Source: Clitoria ternatea
Taxonomy: Eukaryota; Streptophyta; Magnoliopsida; Fabales; Fabaceae
NCBI GenBank assembly: GCA_037962975.1
Contig: CM075675.1
Span: 32,614,501 to 32,678,500, forward strand
Reading direction: 5' to 3'
DNA length: 64,000 nucleotides
A program made the position numbers and the translations under genes. The notes below the pieces were generated by a model, which searched no databases, was not told the DNA's origin, and saw only the letters and a list, made by a program, of their open reading frames with translations. The first letter of the stretch is position 1, and every line of letters begins with the position of its first letter. Positions 35,363-43,842 of the stretch are shown one piece after another.

Positions 35363-36171
35363 AGATTCTAGAAAGAATAAGTAAGAAAAATATTATTTAC
35401 AATGGAATCATGTGTGGAGAACAAAACGTTCCCATTGAACAAGCAACAGTCAAATTTCAGGCACCAGTAGTAAAGGTTAGTCAGGTCTATGAAAGATTAA
35501 GAAAAATAAAAGAAAGTGATAAAAAGAAAATAGGATATATACATGTGAATGTTATCCAGATAGTCATAAGAAGTACTTTTAGAGAAGGAATTGCTACACC
35601 AGTAGTAATAAAAGTCGAAGATAATAGAATTCAAGATAAAAGATATAGTCTTTTAGGACAGATAGAAGGAGATCTAGGATATGGCGTTATAAAATTCAAT
35701 GTAACCTTACAATATCCTATTCCCTTAGTCACAAAATCATTTGATAATTGTATAGGAGTCATATGTGAATTTCGAAAGCAAGATTTAATGAAACAAGGAG
35801 ATATTCCGTTAGTCGTTTGTTATAGAATAGCTTATTCATTAACAAACAGTGCTATTAGTCTTCAGTATAAACATTTAGACAGGTTATATACTAACAAGAT
35901 ATTTAGCGAAACAAGTACGATTATTAAAACCGATCAAGTACAGAAAAATTTCCTTAGAGAACATAGTCAGAGATTCCCATCCTTTCAGATTGGCGAATCA
36001 AGTACCCAAGAAAGATTAATCCCTATTACCGAAGCTATTAGTAATGATACTAAATTAGTTTCCCCAACAAGAAGAGATAATCTATATCAAAAAGAAGATC
36101 AGATAGAAAAAATCAGAAAACAAGTTAATGAACTTAGTACAGTAGTTACTTCTTTAGATAAAAGAATATGA
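35363..36171 (+). pseudogene. Viral movement protein, 5' truncated (segment A)
   Basis: C-terminal part of a 30K-superfamily cell-to-cell movement protein. The host junction is at about 35363, so the first roughly 50 residues are missing. An internal ATG lies at 35410. The core is intact: GDLGYGVIKFNVTLQYPIP, then SFDNCIGVICEF and CYRIAYSLTNSAIS, the region around the conserved Asp and the YRIxYxLTNS block of caulimovirid movement proteins. It overlaps the next ORF by ATGA. The missing N-terminus is found separately at 43313-43438. Confidence 0.88.
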
Positions 36172-36566
36172 AAAGAAAAGTTAGTTATACTAGAGGACCA
36201 TATAAAAAGTTAAAAGATAAAGCAACCTCAGAAGAAGATATAGAAAATGTGCTATTAGAATTAAGAGGATTTAAGGATAGAATCAAGCGAATGTTCTGTT
36301 TAAGTTACTATAGAAGCAGAATAATAGAAACTATACAGCACGAAATAGATTGTTTAGAAAAAGTTAGAAAAAAGCAGGAAGAAAGAGATAATGAAATTCA
36401 GAAGCTAAAATTTCGGATAGAACAATTAGAACAAGAATCGTTTAATTTCGATTTAGATGATATTTTAAAAAATTTAGATAACCAAGAAAGCTATAAGGAA
36501 CCGGCCTTAGACCCGGCCTCCAGTGTGGTATCAGAGCTCGGCAACGACCATAAAGAAAATGCCTAG
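36168..36566 (+). CDS. Viral ORF Ib-like, 132 aa, contains primer site
   Basis: Starts at an ATG overlapping the movement-protein stop (ATGA). The protein has a basic N-terminus (KRKVSYTRGPYKKLKDK) and a long helical, charged middle likely to form a coiled coil (residues about 60-95). It is intact. Its 3' end contains the tRNA-Met primer-binding site, so the C-terminal residues are dictated partly by that site. In soymoviruses the ORF after the movement protein is known to harbour this site. The protein's function is not known to me. Segment B has a copy with an altered end. Confidence 0.8.
   Translation: MKRKVSYTRGPYKKLKDKATSEEDIENVLLELRGFKDRIKRMFCLSYYRSRIIETIQHEIDCLEKVRKKQEERDNEIQKLKFRIEQLEQESFNFDLDDILKNLDNQESYKEPALDPASSVVSELGNDHKENA
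36526..36537 (+). other. Viral initiator tRNA-Met primer-binding site (segment A)
   Basis: TGGTATCAGAGC, a full 12-base match, lying inside coding sequence. It primes minus-strand DNA synthesis in Caulimoviridae. In segment B the site (complement of 43473-43484) reads TGGTATCAAAGC, one mismatch. Segment C ends before it. Confidence 0.88.
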
Positions 36567-36765
36567 AAGAGAGGCAGAACAAGAAATAGTGAGTCAATCA
36601 AAACGACTAAGTAAGCTAATAAACAAGGTAGATAAGAAAATTTCAAGCTTAGAAGAAAATTGTACCACCGAATGGAAAGAAGTTTACATTCAGCGGTTAC
36701 AAGAATTGAAAGAAGATGCCCAAACAATAAAAAGTTGGGGACAAAAAAGAATTCTGACAGGATAA
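36559..36765 (+). CDS. Small viral ORF, 68 aa
   Basis: The ATG at 36559 overlaps the stop of the preceding ORF by eight bases. The product is very rich in Lys and Glu, helical, and probably a coiled coil (KRLSKLINKVDKKISSLEE). A second possible reading extends upstream from a GTG through the primer site, but the ATG fits the tight overlap pattern. I do not recognise a homologue. It would be an extra ORF relative to the soymovirus map I know. Confidence 0.6.
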   Translation: MPRREAEQEIVSQSKRLSKLINKVDKKISSLEENCTTEWKEVYIQRLQELKEDAQTIKSWGQKRILTG

Positions 36766-36790
36766 TAATTATCTTACATCTTCGTGCTAT

Positions 36791-37306
36791 ATGTCGGAAC
36801 AAGATATATCTGAAGAAAAAGAATTAAGAGAACTTTATGTTCTTAAAAATCCTTTTAAGGATAGTCAGGAATTAAGTGAAGCTATTATAGCACCCATAAC
36901 AACAACATCAGATATCCCAGGATTGCCAGTAGATGGAAGAATCTACATTTTACCAAAAAATAGTTATAAATCCGATTACATTGTTAATAGTGCTCAGGAA
37001 GATACTATTAACAAAAGTATAACAGGAAACATAGCCACTATTCTGAAAATACAGAATAATCAGACAGAAATACTCACATATATAGTCAATATTTTGTTTA
37101 ATGAAATTAACAATCCTATCAAGGGACTGTTAAAAAGAATTAAACAGGAAGTCCAGAATTTACAGACAATTCCTCTAGAACCTGACAGTCAACCAATAGA
37201 TGAAGTAAATTTAGAACTAGGAACACTTAGAATAGAATTGGAAGAAATAAAAAAGGAAATAGAAAAAACTAATCAAAACTTAGAAAAATTATTAGAAAGA
37301 ATATGA
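36791..37306 (+). CDS. Viral ORF II-like protein, 171 aa
   Basis: ATG at 36791, 25 bases after the previous stop. The first half includes LPVDGRIYILPKNSYKSDYI. The second half is a strong heptad coiled coil to the C-terminus (LGTLRIELEEIKKEIEKTNQ, LEKLLERI). Position and architecture (globular start, coiled-coil tail) fit the ORF II proteins of Caulimovirus and Soymovirus, which in cauliflower mosaic virus act in aphid transmission. That role is not assured here. It overlaps the next ORF by ATGA. Intact. Confidence 0.7.
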   Translation: MSEQDISEEKELRELYVLKNPFKDSQELSEAIIAPITTTSDIPGLPVDGRIYILPKNSYKSDYIVNSAQEDTINKSITGNIATILKIQNNQTEILTYIVNILFNEINNPIKGLLKRIKQEVQNLQTIPLEPDSQPIDEVNLELGTLRIELEEIKKEIEKTNQNLEKLLERI

Positions 37307-37680
37307 GTGATCCACCAAGAGTAGCAGATCAACTTCAGACAATAATAGACCTTTTAAGACAAAGTACTGCAGAAACACATAACAGGTTAAGCCAAATAGA
37401 AACCATAGTTAACAATAAATCTAGGAAACCCTATAAGTACCAATCTGTCATAGATTATCTTAAAATACAAGGAAGAATAGAAGATGAAGGACAGTCATCT
37501 GAACCAGTCATAATAAGAAATCAGTGTATAAGCCCTGAGGAAGCAATTACAACACTTCAAGACCTTATTAATGAACAAGGTCAGCGAAAGTGTCTTACAA
37601 AAGAAGAACTAATAAATTTCTTTAGGAAGTCTACACCACCTAAAAGAACAACACCTCTAGAACCTCCTTTTAGGAAGTGA
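37303..37680 (+). CDS. Viral ORF III-like virion-associated protein, 125 aa
   Basis: Starts in the ATGA overlap at 37303. An N-terminal coiled coil (VADQLQTIIDLLRQ, HNRLSQIETIV) and a C-terminal Pro-rich basic tail ending EPPFRK match the design of caulimovirid virion-associated proteins. Those tetramerise through the N-terminus and bind DNA or capsid through the tail. The stop overlaps the next ATG (TGATG at 37678-37682), which suggests coupled translation. Intact. Confidence 0.72.
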   Translation: MSDPPRVADQLQTIIDLLRQSTAETHNRLSQIETIVNNKSRKPYKYQSVIDYLKIQGRIEDEGQSSEPVIIRNQCISPEEAITTLQDLINEQGQRKCLTKEELINFFRKSTPPKRTTPLEPPFRK

Positions 37681-39059
37681 TGGATAAAATAGATAAATTA
37701 TCACAGCTATTAGAAAAAATGAATTTAGGAAACATGGCCAAGCTAGATGATGAAGATGCAGAAGGTATAATTTACGGTTTAGATAGTGATGAAGAAGGAC
37801 CAACATTCAATATGGAAAACCCTTCAGGAAATATGACACCCATTAAAAGGCCAAAGCTCGAAGAAGGAGAAGGGGTTAATAGTCAAGAAGATTTTCAAGC
37901 TAAACTTGATAAATCCTTTAGAGATTATAGTTATAAAGAAAAATACACAGTAAAACCAGTAAGAGGAGTACCACAAAAATATCTCCAAAAAGAACGAGGT
38001 ATTGAAGATGGGATCTTAAACAAAGACTGTGCAGAGAATCAAGAAGAATTAATCCTTGCCTGGATTAACCGACTAAAATTAAAAGTACAGAGTGGAGATG
38101 AGACAATAAGAAATCTCAATCTTGCAGATTTTGTTACTTACCTACAGTATCAAACTACAGGGGTAATCGCCGATTGGGCACAAAATACCCAAATACCTTT
38201 TCCACAAGGAATTACAGGTAGCGAAACAGGAGCTGAAGTAAAATTAGAATACCTCAATAAGTATGCACAAGAAATCTTTTCTGAATTTATAGGTTATGGA
38301 CCAGATGAAGCTAGAAAAGAAGATAAGCCAAATGTCATAAGAATTCTTAGTAACATGAAACTTTGCAACCCATGTTACATAGAAAATTTCTTTTGCCAAG
38401 TAGAAGCTAATTACTATAAAGTGTCAGATAGAACAGGACTATTAGATATAGTTCTTAGTAAAATGCCGCCACCTATGGTAACATATTTTCAAACTCAGAT
38501 AAATGATCCTAGTCGAACTAGAAGAATCCTTACTCTAGGATTAATTAGAAGGTTTGCTATTGAATATAGACAAAGTCTATGTCTTAGAAAAATAGAAAAG
38601 AATTTCATCAGAAATGTCGATCCTAAATGCTGTAAGCAATTAGATGATGTTCCACAAGAATATGGTTGTTCACAACCATATAGATACAAGAAGAAACAAA
38701 GATATTATAGAAGATATAAATCTAGAAAATATCCTTATCGAAAATGGAAACCAAAATTTAGAAATAAAGTAAGAAAGAAAGGATATACGCAGAAATATAG
38801 TAAACAGAAAACATGTCCTAGAGGAAAAAAGTCATGTAGATGTTGGATATGTCAAGAAGAAGGACATTATGCTAACGAATGCCCTAACAAGAAAAGCAAC
38901 CAGAAAAAGGACAAGTATGTTCGCATGTTATATAGTATAGGTTACGAACCTATCGAAGAAGATTATGAGACAGACGAGTCTATAGATTTTGATATCTATA
39001 GTTTATCATCAGAAACTGATTCTGAAAGAGAATCAGACAATGAATTCGAAGAACAGTAG
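37680..39059 (+). CDS. Viral coat protein precursor, 459 aa
   Basis: ATG at 37680 inside the TGATG overlap; a GTG three bases upstream is less likely. An acidic N-terminus (EDAEGIIYGLDSDEEG) leads into a capsid domain (about residues 110-310). A strongly basic Tyr/Lys/Arg stretch (YRYKKKQRYYRRYKSRKYPY) and a CCHC zinc knuckle, CWICQEEGHYANEC, near residues 388-401 follow, then an acidic C-terminus. This is the standard caulimovirid coat layout, with acidic ends removed on maturation. The last 20 bases overlap the protease-RT gene. Only segment A has it, and it is unbroken. Confidence 0.9.
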   Translation: MDKIDKLSQLLEKMNLGNMAKLDDEDAEGIIYGLDSDEEGPTFNMENPSGNMTPIKRPKLEEGEGVNSQEDFQAKLDKSFRDYSYKEKYTVKPVRGVPQKYLQKERGIEDGILNKDCAENQEELILAWINRLKLKVQSGDETIRNLNLADFVTYLQYQTTGVIADWAQNTQIPFPQGITGSETGAEVKLEYLNKYAQEIFSEFIGYGPDEARKEDKPNVIRILSNMKLCNPCYIENFFCQVEANYYKVSDRTGLLDIVLSKMPPPMVTYFQTQINDPSRTRRILTLGLIRRFAIEYRQSLCLRKIEKNFIRNVDPKCCKQLDDVPQEYGCSQPYRYKKKQRYYRRYKSRKYPYRKWKPKFRNKVRKKGYTQKYSKQKTCPRGKKSCRCWICQEEGHYANECPNKKSNQKKDKYVRMLYSIGYEPIEEDYETDESIDFDIYSLSSETDSERESDNEFEEQ

Positions 39060-41112
39060 TTTTATTAAAGTAAAAATATTTAATAAGCAAGTTTATGCTT
39101 ATATAGATACAGGTGCAACAATTTGTCTTGCACAAGCAAAGCTATTACCCACTAAATATTGGAAAAAAATGATCAAGCCAATCCAGGTACGTATTGCAAA
39201 CAACAAAGTTATTAAAATTTGGTATAAGGCAGTACATTTGGTTTTATTAATAGAAGGAAAACGATTTCCGTTACCAAGTGTTTATCAGCAGGATGCAGGG
39301 TTACCATTCATTTTAGGAAATAATTTCCTCAAACTTTATAACCCGTTTATCCAGACATTAGAAACTATAAGTTTGCGTTGTCCGCAACTAGAAAAACAGC
39401 CCAGTAGTCTTATCACTACTAAAATCTATAACACATTTTCTCTTTTCGGAGGGGTGATATATAGTCTTTTAAAAACCCAAATTTATACAGCCATAGAAGA
39501 AGAGGTTATAAAACTCTTAGATGACATTTGTAGTCAAAACCCTTTAGACCCACAGAAAAACAAAAATCAAATAGTAGTTCACATAGACCTAGTCGACCCA
39601 ACTAAGGAAGTTAATGTTCAAAATAGAATTCCTTATACTCAAAAAGATATAGATGAATTTCGGGAAGAAACGACCAAGCAAATTGAATTAGGTATTCTTA
39701 GACACTCAAAAAGTCCACATAGTGCACCAGCATTTTATGTAGAAAATCATAATGAAATAAAGAGAGGAAAAAGAAGATTAGTTATTAATTACAAAGAAAT
39801 GAATAAAGCAACAAAAGGCGATGCATATAAGCTACCTAGACAAGATTACATTTTTAATAAAATTAGAGAATCCAATTGGTTTAGTACATTAGATGCTAAG
39901 TCAGGATTTCTTCAGTTAAGATTAGATGAAGAAACAAAGCCATTAACTGCATTTAGTTGTCCTCCGCAGATGCATTTAGAATATAATGTTATGCCAATGG
40001 GACTCAAGCAGGCACCTAGTCAATTCCAAAGGTTTATGGATAATAACCTTAAGGGATTAGAATATATCAGTCTTGCATATATAGATGACATAATTGTTTT
40101 TACAAAAGGATCAAAAGATCACCATTTAAAGCAACTTGCAAAAGTTTTGATACAGTTAGGAAACCATGGTGTTATCCTCAGTAAAGAAAAAGCAAAAATT
40201 GCTTTAGAAGAAATTGAGTTTCTTGGATTAAAAATTCTGAAAAATGGATTTATTGAACCACAGAAACATCTTTTAGAAAAAATAGCTGAATTTCCAGATC
40301 AGCTACAAGACAGAAAGCAAATTCAAAAATTTCTCGGATGTTTAAATTACATTGGAGAAAAAGGATTTTTCAAAGAATTAGCTAAGGAAAGAAAAGTTTT
40401 ACAGAAAATGCTATCAGAAAAACTTCCATGGAAATGGAATAATTTGGCCACTCTGGCTGTTAAGAAATTAAAAAGAGTTTGTGAAAACTTACCAAGGCTG
40501 TATGTAGCAAAGCCTAGTGATTTATTGATATTAACTACTGATGCTAGTGATACTACATGGGGAGCAGTTCTCATGGCAGTACCAAACGCATATGAAGAGT
40601 TTTTATCATTTGTCACGACCAACCGTCCTTCAGAACTTAAGAATTTTCTTAAGAAAAGGGAATTGGGAAAACATTCAGACAAGTCAACTAGTATGCATAA
40701 CGAAAGTTATGGAGAGAAAACAGAAGAATCTGTATCTCGGCAAACTTTCTTAGAAGAAAGTTTAAAAAAGCCAAGACAAGTCATACCAGGATCTTTTCAG
40801 ATCACCAAATGGTCCTCTGGTACCTTTAAACCAGCAGAAGAAAATTATACAGTTCATGAAAAAGAACTTTTAGCATTTATAAATGCCTTAAGAAAATTTC
40901 AAATAGATTTGAGACCAGTTAAATTTATCTTTCAAACAGATAATAGCTGGGTTCAAGGATTTTTGATAAATAAGTTAAAAGAAACATACAATCGAGGAAG
41001 ACTTGCTCGTTGGAGTATGTTTGTTCAACAATTCGATTTTGTTTCTTTACATATTACAGGAACAGAAAATTATCTAGCAGACACTTTAACACGAGAATGG
41101 AGGAAGTGCTAA
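39040..41112 (+). CDS. Viral protease-reverse transcriptase-RNase H, 690 aa (segment A)
   Basis: The replication polyprotein. An aspartic protease lies at the N-terminus (DTGA at residues 23-26, LPFILGNNFL about 65 residues later). RT follows, with LVINYKEMNKAT, MPMGLKQAPSQFQRFMD and the catalytic YIDD at 347-350. RNase H has Asp near 501 (TTDASDTTWG), Glu near 606 (HEKELLAF), Asp near 632 (QTDNSW) and a late Asp (ENYLADTLTR). The ATG at 39040 overlaps the coat gene; reading upstream needs a non-ATG start. It overlaps the transactivator by 16 bases. Unbroken. Confidence 0.93.
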   Translation: MNSKNSSFIKVKIFNKQVYAYIDTGATICLAQAKLLPTKYWKKMIKPIQVRIANNKVIKIWYKAVHLVLLIEGKRFPLPSVYQQDAGLPFILGNNFLKLYNPFIQTLETISLRCPQLEKQPSSLITTKIYNTFSLFGGVIYSLLKTQIYTAIEEEVIKLLDDICSQNPLDPQKNKNQIVVHIDLVDPTKEVNVQNRIPYTQKDIDEFREETTKQIELGILRHSKSPHSAPAFYVENHNEIKRGKRRLVINYKEMNKATKGDAYKLPRQDYIFNKIRESNWFSTLDAKSGFLQLRLDEETKPLTAFSCPPQMHLEYNVMPMGLKQAPSQFQRFMDNNLKGLEYISLAYIDDIIVFTKGSKDHHLKQLAKVLIQLGNHGVILSKEKAKIALEEIEFLGLKILKNGFIEPQKHLLEKIAEFPDQLQDRKQIQKFLGCLNYIGEKGFFKELAKERKVLQKMLSEKLPWKWNNLATLAVKKLKRVCENLPRLYVAKPSDLLILTTDASDTTWGAVLMAVPNAYEEFLSFVTTNRPSELKNFLKKRELGKHSDKSTSMHNESYGEKTEESVSRQTFLEESLKKPRQVIPGSFQITKWSSGTFKPAEENYTVHEKELLAFINALRKFQIDLRPVKFIFQTDNSWVQGFLINKLKETYNRGRLARWSMFVQQFDFVSLHITGTENYLADTLTREWRKC

Positions 41113-42342
41113 AAATGCTAGCTGAAAAGAAAAAACAACTAAAGGAAGAGATTGAAGAGAAAAAGTCATTAGTCAGCAAAATCCAGAAGGAGATTGCAGA
41201 AAAAGAAAAGGAGATAAATACAATATCTCAGACAGAACAAATGTTCAACCAGACAAAAACAGAAACCAAGCAGCAAGAAGCATCAAGTCCAGCAAAGTAT
41301 GACGAAGAAGAAAGAGCAAAGAAATATTATGTCATCTACAATGGACTAGGAAGAGGTATCTATGATGATTGGGGAAAAGCCAGTCTATTTATTACAGGAG
41401 TAAAAAATATCAGACATAAGAGGTTTCTTAGCAAAAAAGAAGCTCAAGAAAGTCTCGACAAAGACAATCAGGAAGCAATCAAGGTTAACAAGGAGTATTT
41501 GGAAAAGCTCCAAGAGCCTAAGAAGCAGCCAACTCGTATGATCAGTCTAGGAAAAATTCCGACACCAAAGACTATAGACAGTATCCTCAACAAGCAGGAA
41601 TTACAGCAACAAAAGAGATTAACAAAGAAAATCTTTGATGAAGAATTTCAATTTCTTATGAAATATTCAGACGAAGATAAGGTCACAAGCATCTACCCAG
41701 CAGATTCAAAAGCACTTGGTCCAAAAGCAATTGTTCTACCCGAAGCTGATCCAATCAAGACATTTATGTTATATCAGTGTGGATTTATCCATACTATTTA
41801 CTTTAATAAGTCTTGAATTATTTCAGTTTTTTCCAGAAAAAATGAAAAGAGCAATTCAGGTATATTCTCAGAGGATGTTAAAATCTGAGAAGGGAATTCG
41901 TCAAGGATTTCTCCGTATTTGTTCAACCAGTCCAAAATTCGATAGTAACGGAGAAATAGTCCAGCCAGCTATTCAGCTTTGTCAGATAGGGGCAAGTAAC
42001 TCCAACTATCCAGTAATTGGAGAAATAGAAGAAGTCAATGAGCTCGACGCGTTTTTAGAAAACTATACCTTTATCCTACAAAGAGGCATAAAAATTCAAG
42101 GACGTATCAACTACTCAGCCAGATCAACAATAATTTGGAGCCAGCAATCTAAGCCACCCGCTGAACAAGATGTGCAGATACTTAGTGAGTTCCTCATTCG
42201 ACTCGTTAAAAATGAATTCGAATTTTCAGAAGATGTCAAAAAGGAAGTATGCCTTAAGTTGCAAAAAGATTTTTCGGAAGACCATATTTGCAAACTATGC
42301 GAACAGCTGTCATCCGATCTCGAAATTGAAAAAGAAGAATGA
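41097..42342 (+). pseudogene. Viral transactivator/viroplasmin, frameshifted (segment A)
   Basis: The protein forms viral inclusion bodies and allows re-initiation of translation on polycistronic RNA. ATG at 41097. An N-terminal coiled coil is followed by the viroplasmin (RNase H1 N-terminal-like) domain at residues about 75-120: KKYYVIYNGLGRGIYDDWG and GVKNIRHKRFLSKKEAQ. One extra A at about 41808, relative to segment B, shifts the frame and creates a TGA at 41814, leaving 239 of 414 residues. The rest continues in another frame to 42342. Segment C has the same insertion. Confidence 0.9.
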
Positions 42343-42888
42343 TGTAAGTTCTTACGTCTAGTCGAAGGCACTAGAAGATGACGTAAGCCCTTACGTCATA
42401 AGACACTAAGGAAAATAATGGAAGGATGAAGTGACCTGTCGGTTACAGATGACCTTTCCTTTTACTTTACTTTATGTAAAATAGCGTAGATTTTAAATTT
42501 TCCCGACAAAAATGATGTGACTTATGCATTCATTTTGTCTATATAAACCTATCTTGTATAATCAGAATTCACGAGCTGATTCACAATCAGATCAAGAATT
42601 CTCTATGTATCCCAGTTTATCAGAAATAAAAGTTTGAATTTCAGAAAATATGAGTCACTAAAACCTTTATAAGGTTCTATAGTAAGTAGAATATACAGTA
42701 AGATCGATAATCCTTATCTCCAACAAACTCTGATGAATAACGCAGTTGGAAACTCGCACAATTGAAGCCAGGAAGGCGTGGAAGTGCTGGAGTTCGTAAG
42801 CGTTTCAGAAGGAGAAAATTTTATCGACATTACAGGTATATTTGAAAACTATAAACCTTAATTTCAAAAATAAGAAGTTAATTTGATT
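42340..42888 (+). promoter_or_regulatory. Viral large intergenic region and promoter (segment A)
   Basis: Two inverted as-1-like elements lie at the start: TGATGTAAGTTCTTACGTCT (42340-42359), overlapping the transactivator stop, and TGACGTAAG-CC-CTTACGTCA (42379-42398). These TGACG pairs are the TGA/bZIP sites of caulimovirus promoters. The TATA box TATATAA is at 42540-42546 and the poly(A) signal AATAAA at 42625-42630, 85 bases later, so transcripts must bypass it once to be terminally redundant. A leader of about 240 bases has two tiny upstream ORFs (42650-42661 and 42733-42765). Confidence 0.85.
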
Positions 42889-43320
42889 ATGAAAACATAT
42901 CAGATAAAATTAAATAAACAGAATTATAGTCAGTATCATATTATTGCCTATGTTAATCAACAATTATGTATAGTTTTAATAGACACCGGAGCATGTTGTT
43001 CACATATTTCAAGAGATTTAGTAAATGAAATATATGATGGAGGAAATCCGATATCATATATTACTTATGATAATGAAGAAGTTATGAATAATAAATTAGC
43101 CAGTGTAGAAATAATTTTTACAAAAGATATGAAGATAGATTTAGAAATTCCTTTAGATAATAGAAAAAATCCAGAAAAAAAGAAAGTCCTTTTAGGAATA
43201 GATTTCCTTGAGAACTTTAATTATAAGATAACCAGTAATCAGTTAATTTTAGATAACATAGTAATTCCAAGAATTAATATGTTTTACAAGGATATTCAGA
43301 ACGCTATCTATAATGTCTAA
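42889..43320 (+). CDS. Stand-alone retropepsin-like ORF, 143 aa (segment A)
   Basis: First ORF after the promoter. ATG at 42889; an upstream TTG in frame is less likely. The fold signature of a retroviral-type aspartic protease is clear: a hydrophobic strand, IVLIDTGACCSHIS (DTGA at 32-35), then, 66 residues later, LLGIDFLENF, the second signature of the half-dimer. The length of about 140 residues fits one retropepsin monomer. This is separate from the protease domain in the RT polyprotein (DTGATICLAQ), from which it differs strongly. Its place before the movement protein is that of ORF VII in caulimoviruses. It may be an active second protease or a repurposed binding fold. It overlaps the movement-protein start by ATGTCTAA. 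Confidence 0.82.
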   Translation: MKTYQIKLNKQNYSQYHIIAYVNQQLCIVLIDTGACCSHISRDLVNEIYDGGNPISYITYDNEEVMNNKLASVEIIFTKDMKIDLEIPLDNRKNPEKKKVLLGIDFLENFNYKITSNQLILDNIVIPRINMFYKDIQNAIYNV

Positions 43321-43438
43321 AGAAGAATCTAGTATATCAGAATACCAAGAGATAGTTTCCCACGAAGAAGAAGGAAGTTATTTAGTTGATATATTGTTAG
43401 ACAATAAACTAGTAACTAAAGTTAAAAATAATGGTCAA
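43313..43438 (+). pseudogene. Viral movement protein N-terminus (segment A right end)
   Basis: The first 42 codons of the movement protein (start MSKEESSISEYQEIV) run to the junction at 43438. The next roughly 36 bases of the gene, seen in segment C at about 51010-51046, are missing from segment A. With 35363-36171 this shows the circular genome was opened here. Confidence 0.88.
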
Positions 43439-43451
43439 ATTTACAATATTA
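43439..43451. other. 13-bp filler at the A/B junction
   Basis: ATTTACAATATTA belongs to neither viral segment at this point. Extended by four bases, it is the exact reverse complement of 35333-35349 at the left edge of the insertion. Confidence 0.75.
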
Positions 43452-43842
43452 TTTCTTTATGGTCGTTGCCGAGCTTTGATACCACACTGGAGGCCGGGTC
43501 TAAGGCCGGTTCCTTATAGCTTTCTTGGTTATCTAAATTTTTTAAAATATCATCTAAATCGAAATTAAACGATTCTTGTTCTAATTGTTCTATCCGAAAT
43601 TTTAGCTTCTGAATTTCATTATCTCTTTCTTCCTGCTTTTTTCTAACTTTTTCTAAACAATCTATTTCGTGCTGTATAGTTTCTATTATTCTGCTTCTAT
43701 AGTAACTTAAACAGAACATTCGCTTGATTCTATCCTTAAATCCTCTTAATTCTAATAGCATATTTTCTATATCTTCTTCTGAGGTTGCTTTATCTTTTAA
43801 CTTTTTATATGGTCCTCTAGTATAACTAACTTTTCTTTTCAT
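43452..43842 (-). pseudogene. Viral ORF Ib-like, altered 3' end (segment B)
   Basis: Same protein as 36168-36566 with a few substitutions, reading to the junction. The natural stop is lost and the frame picks up a few junction-encoded residues before stopping at 43441. The primer site here has one mismatch (TGGTATCAAAGC). Segment B ends 16-20 bases past the site, so this copy has no small ORF behind it. Confidence 0.82.

Noticed and set aside
40347..40753. Minus- and plus-strand proteins within the viral RT gene
   Set aside because: Shadow frames; the same appear at 47920-48326 and change with the RT sequence.
42111..42371. 86-aa serine-rich minus-strand protein at the end of the transactivator
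   Set aside because: Antisense of a conserved coding region; present in all three copies only because the sense gene is.
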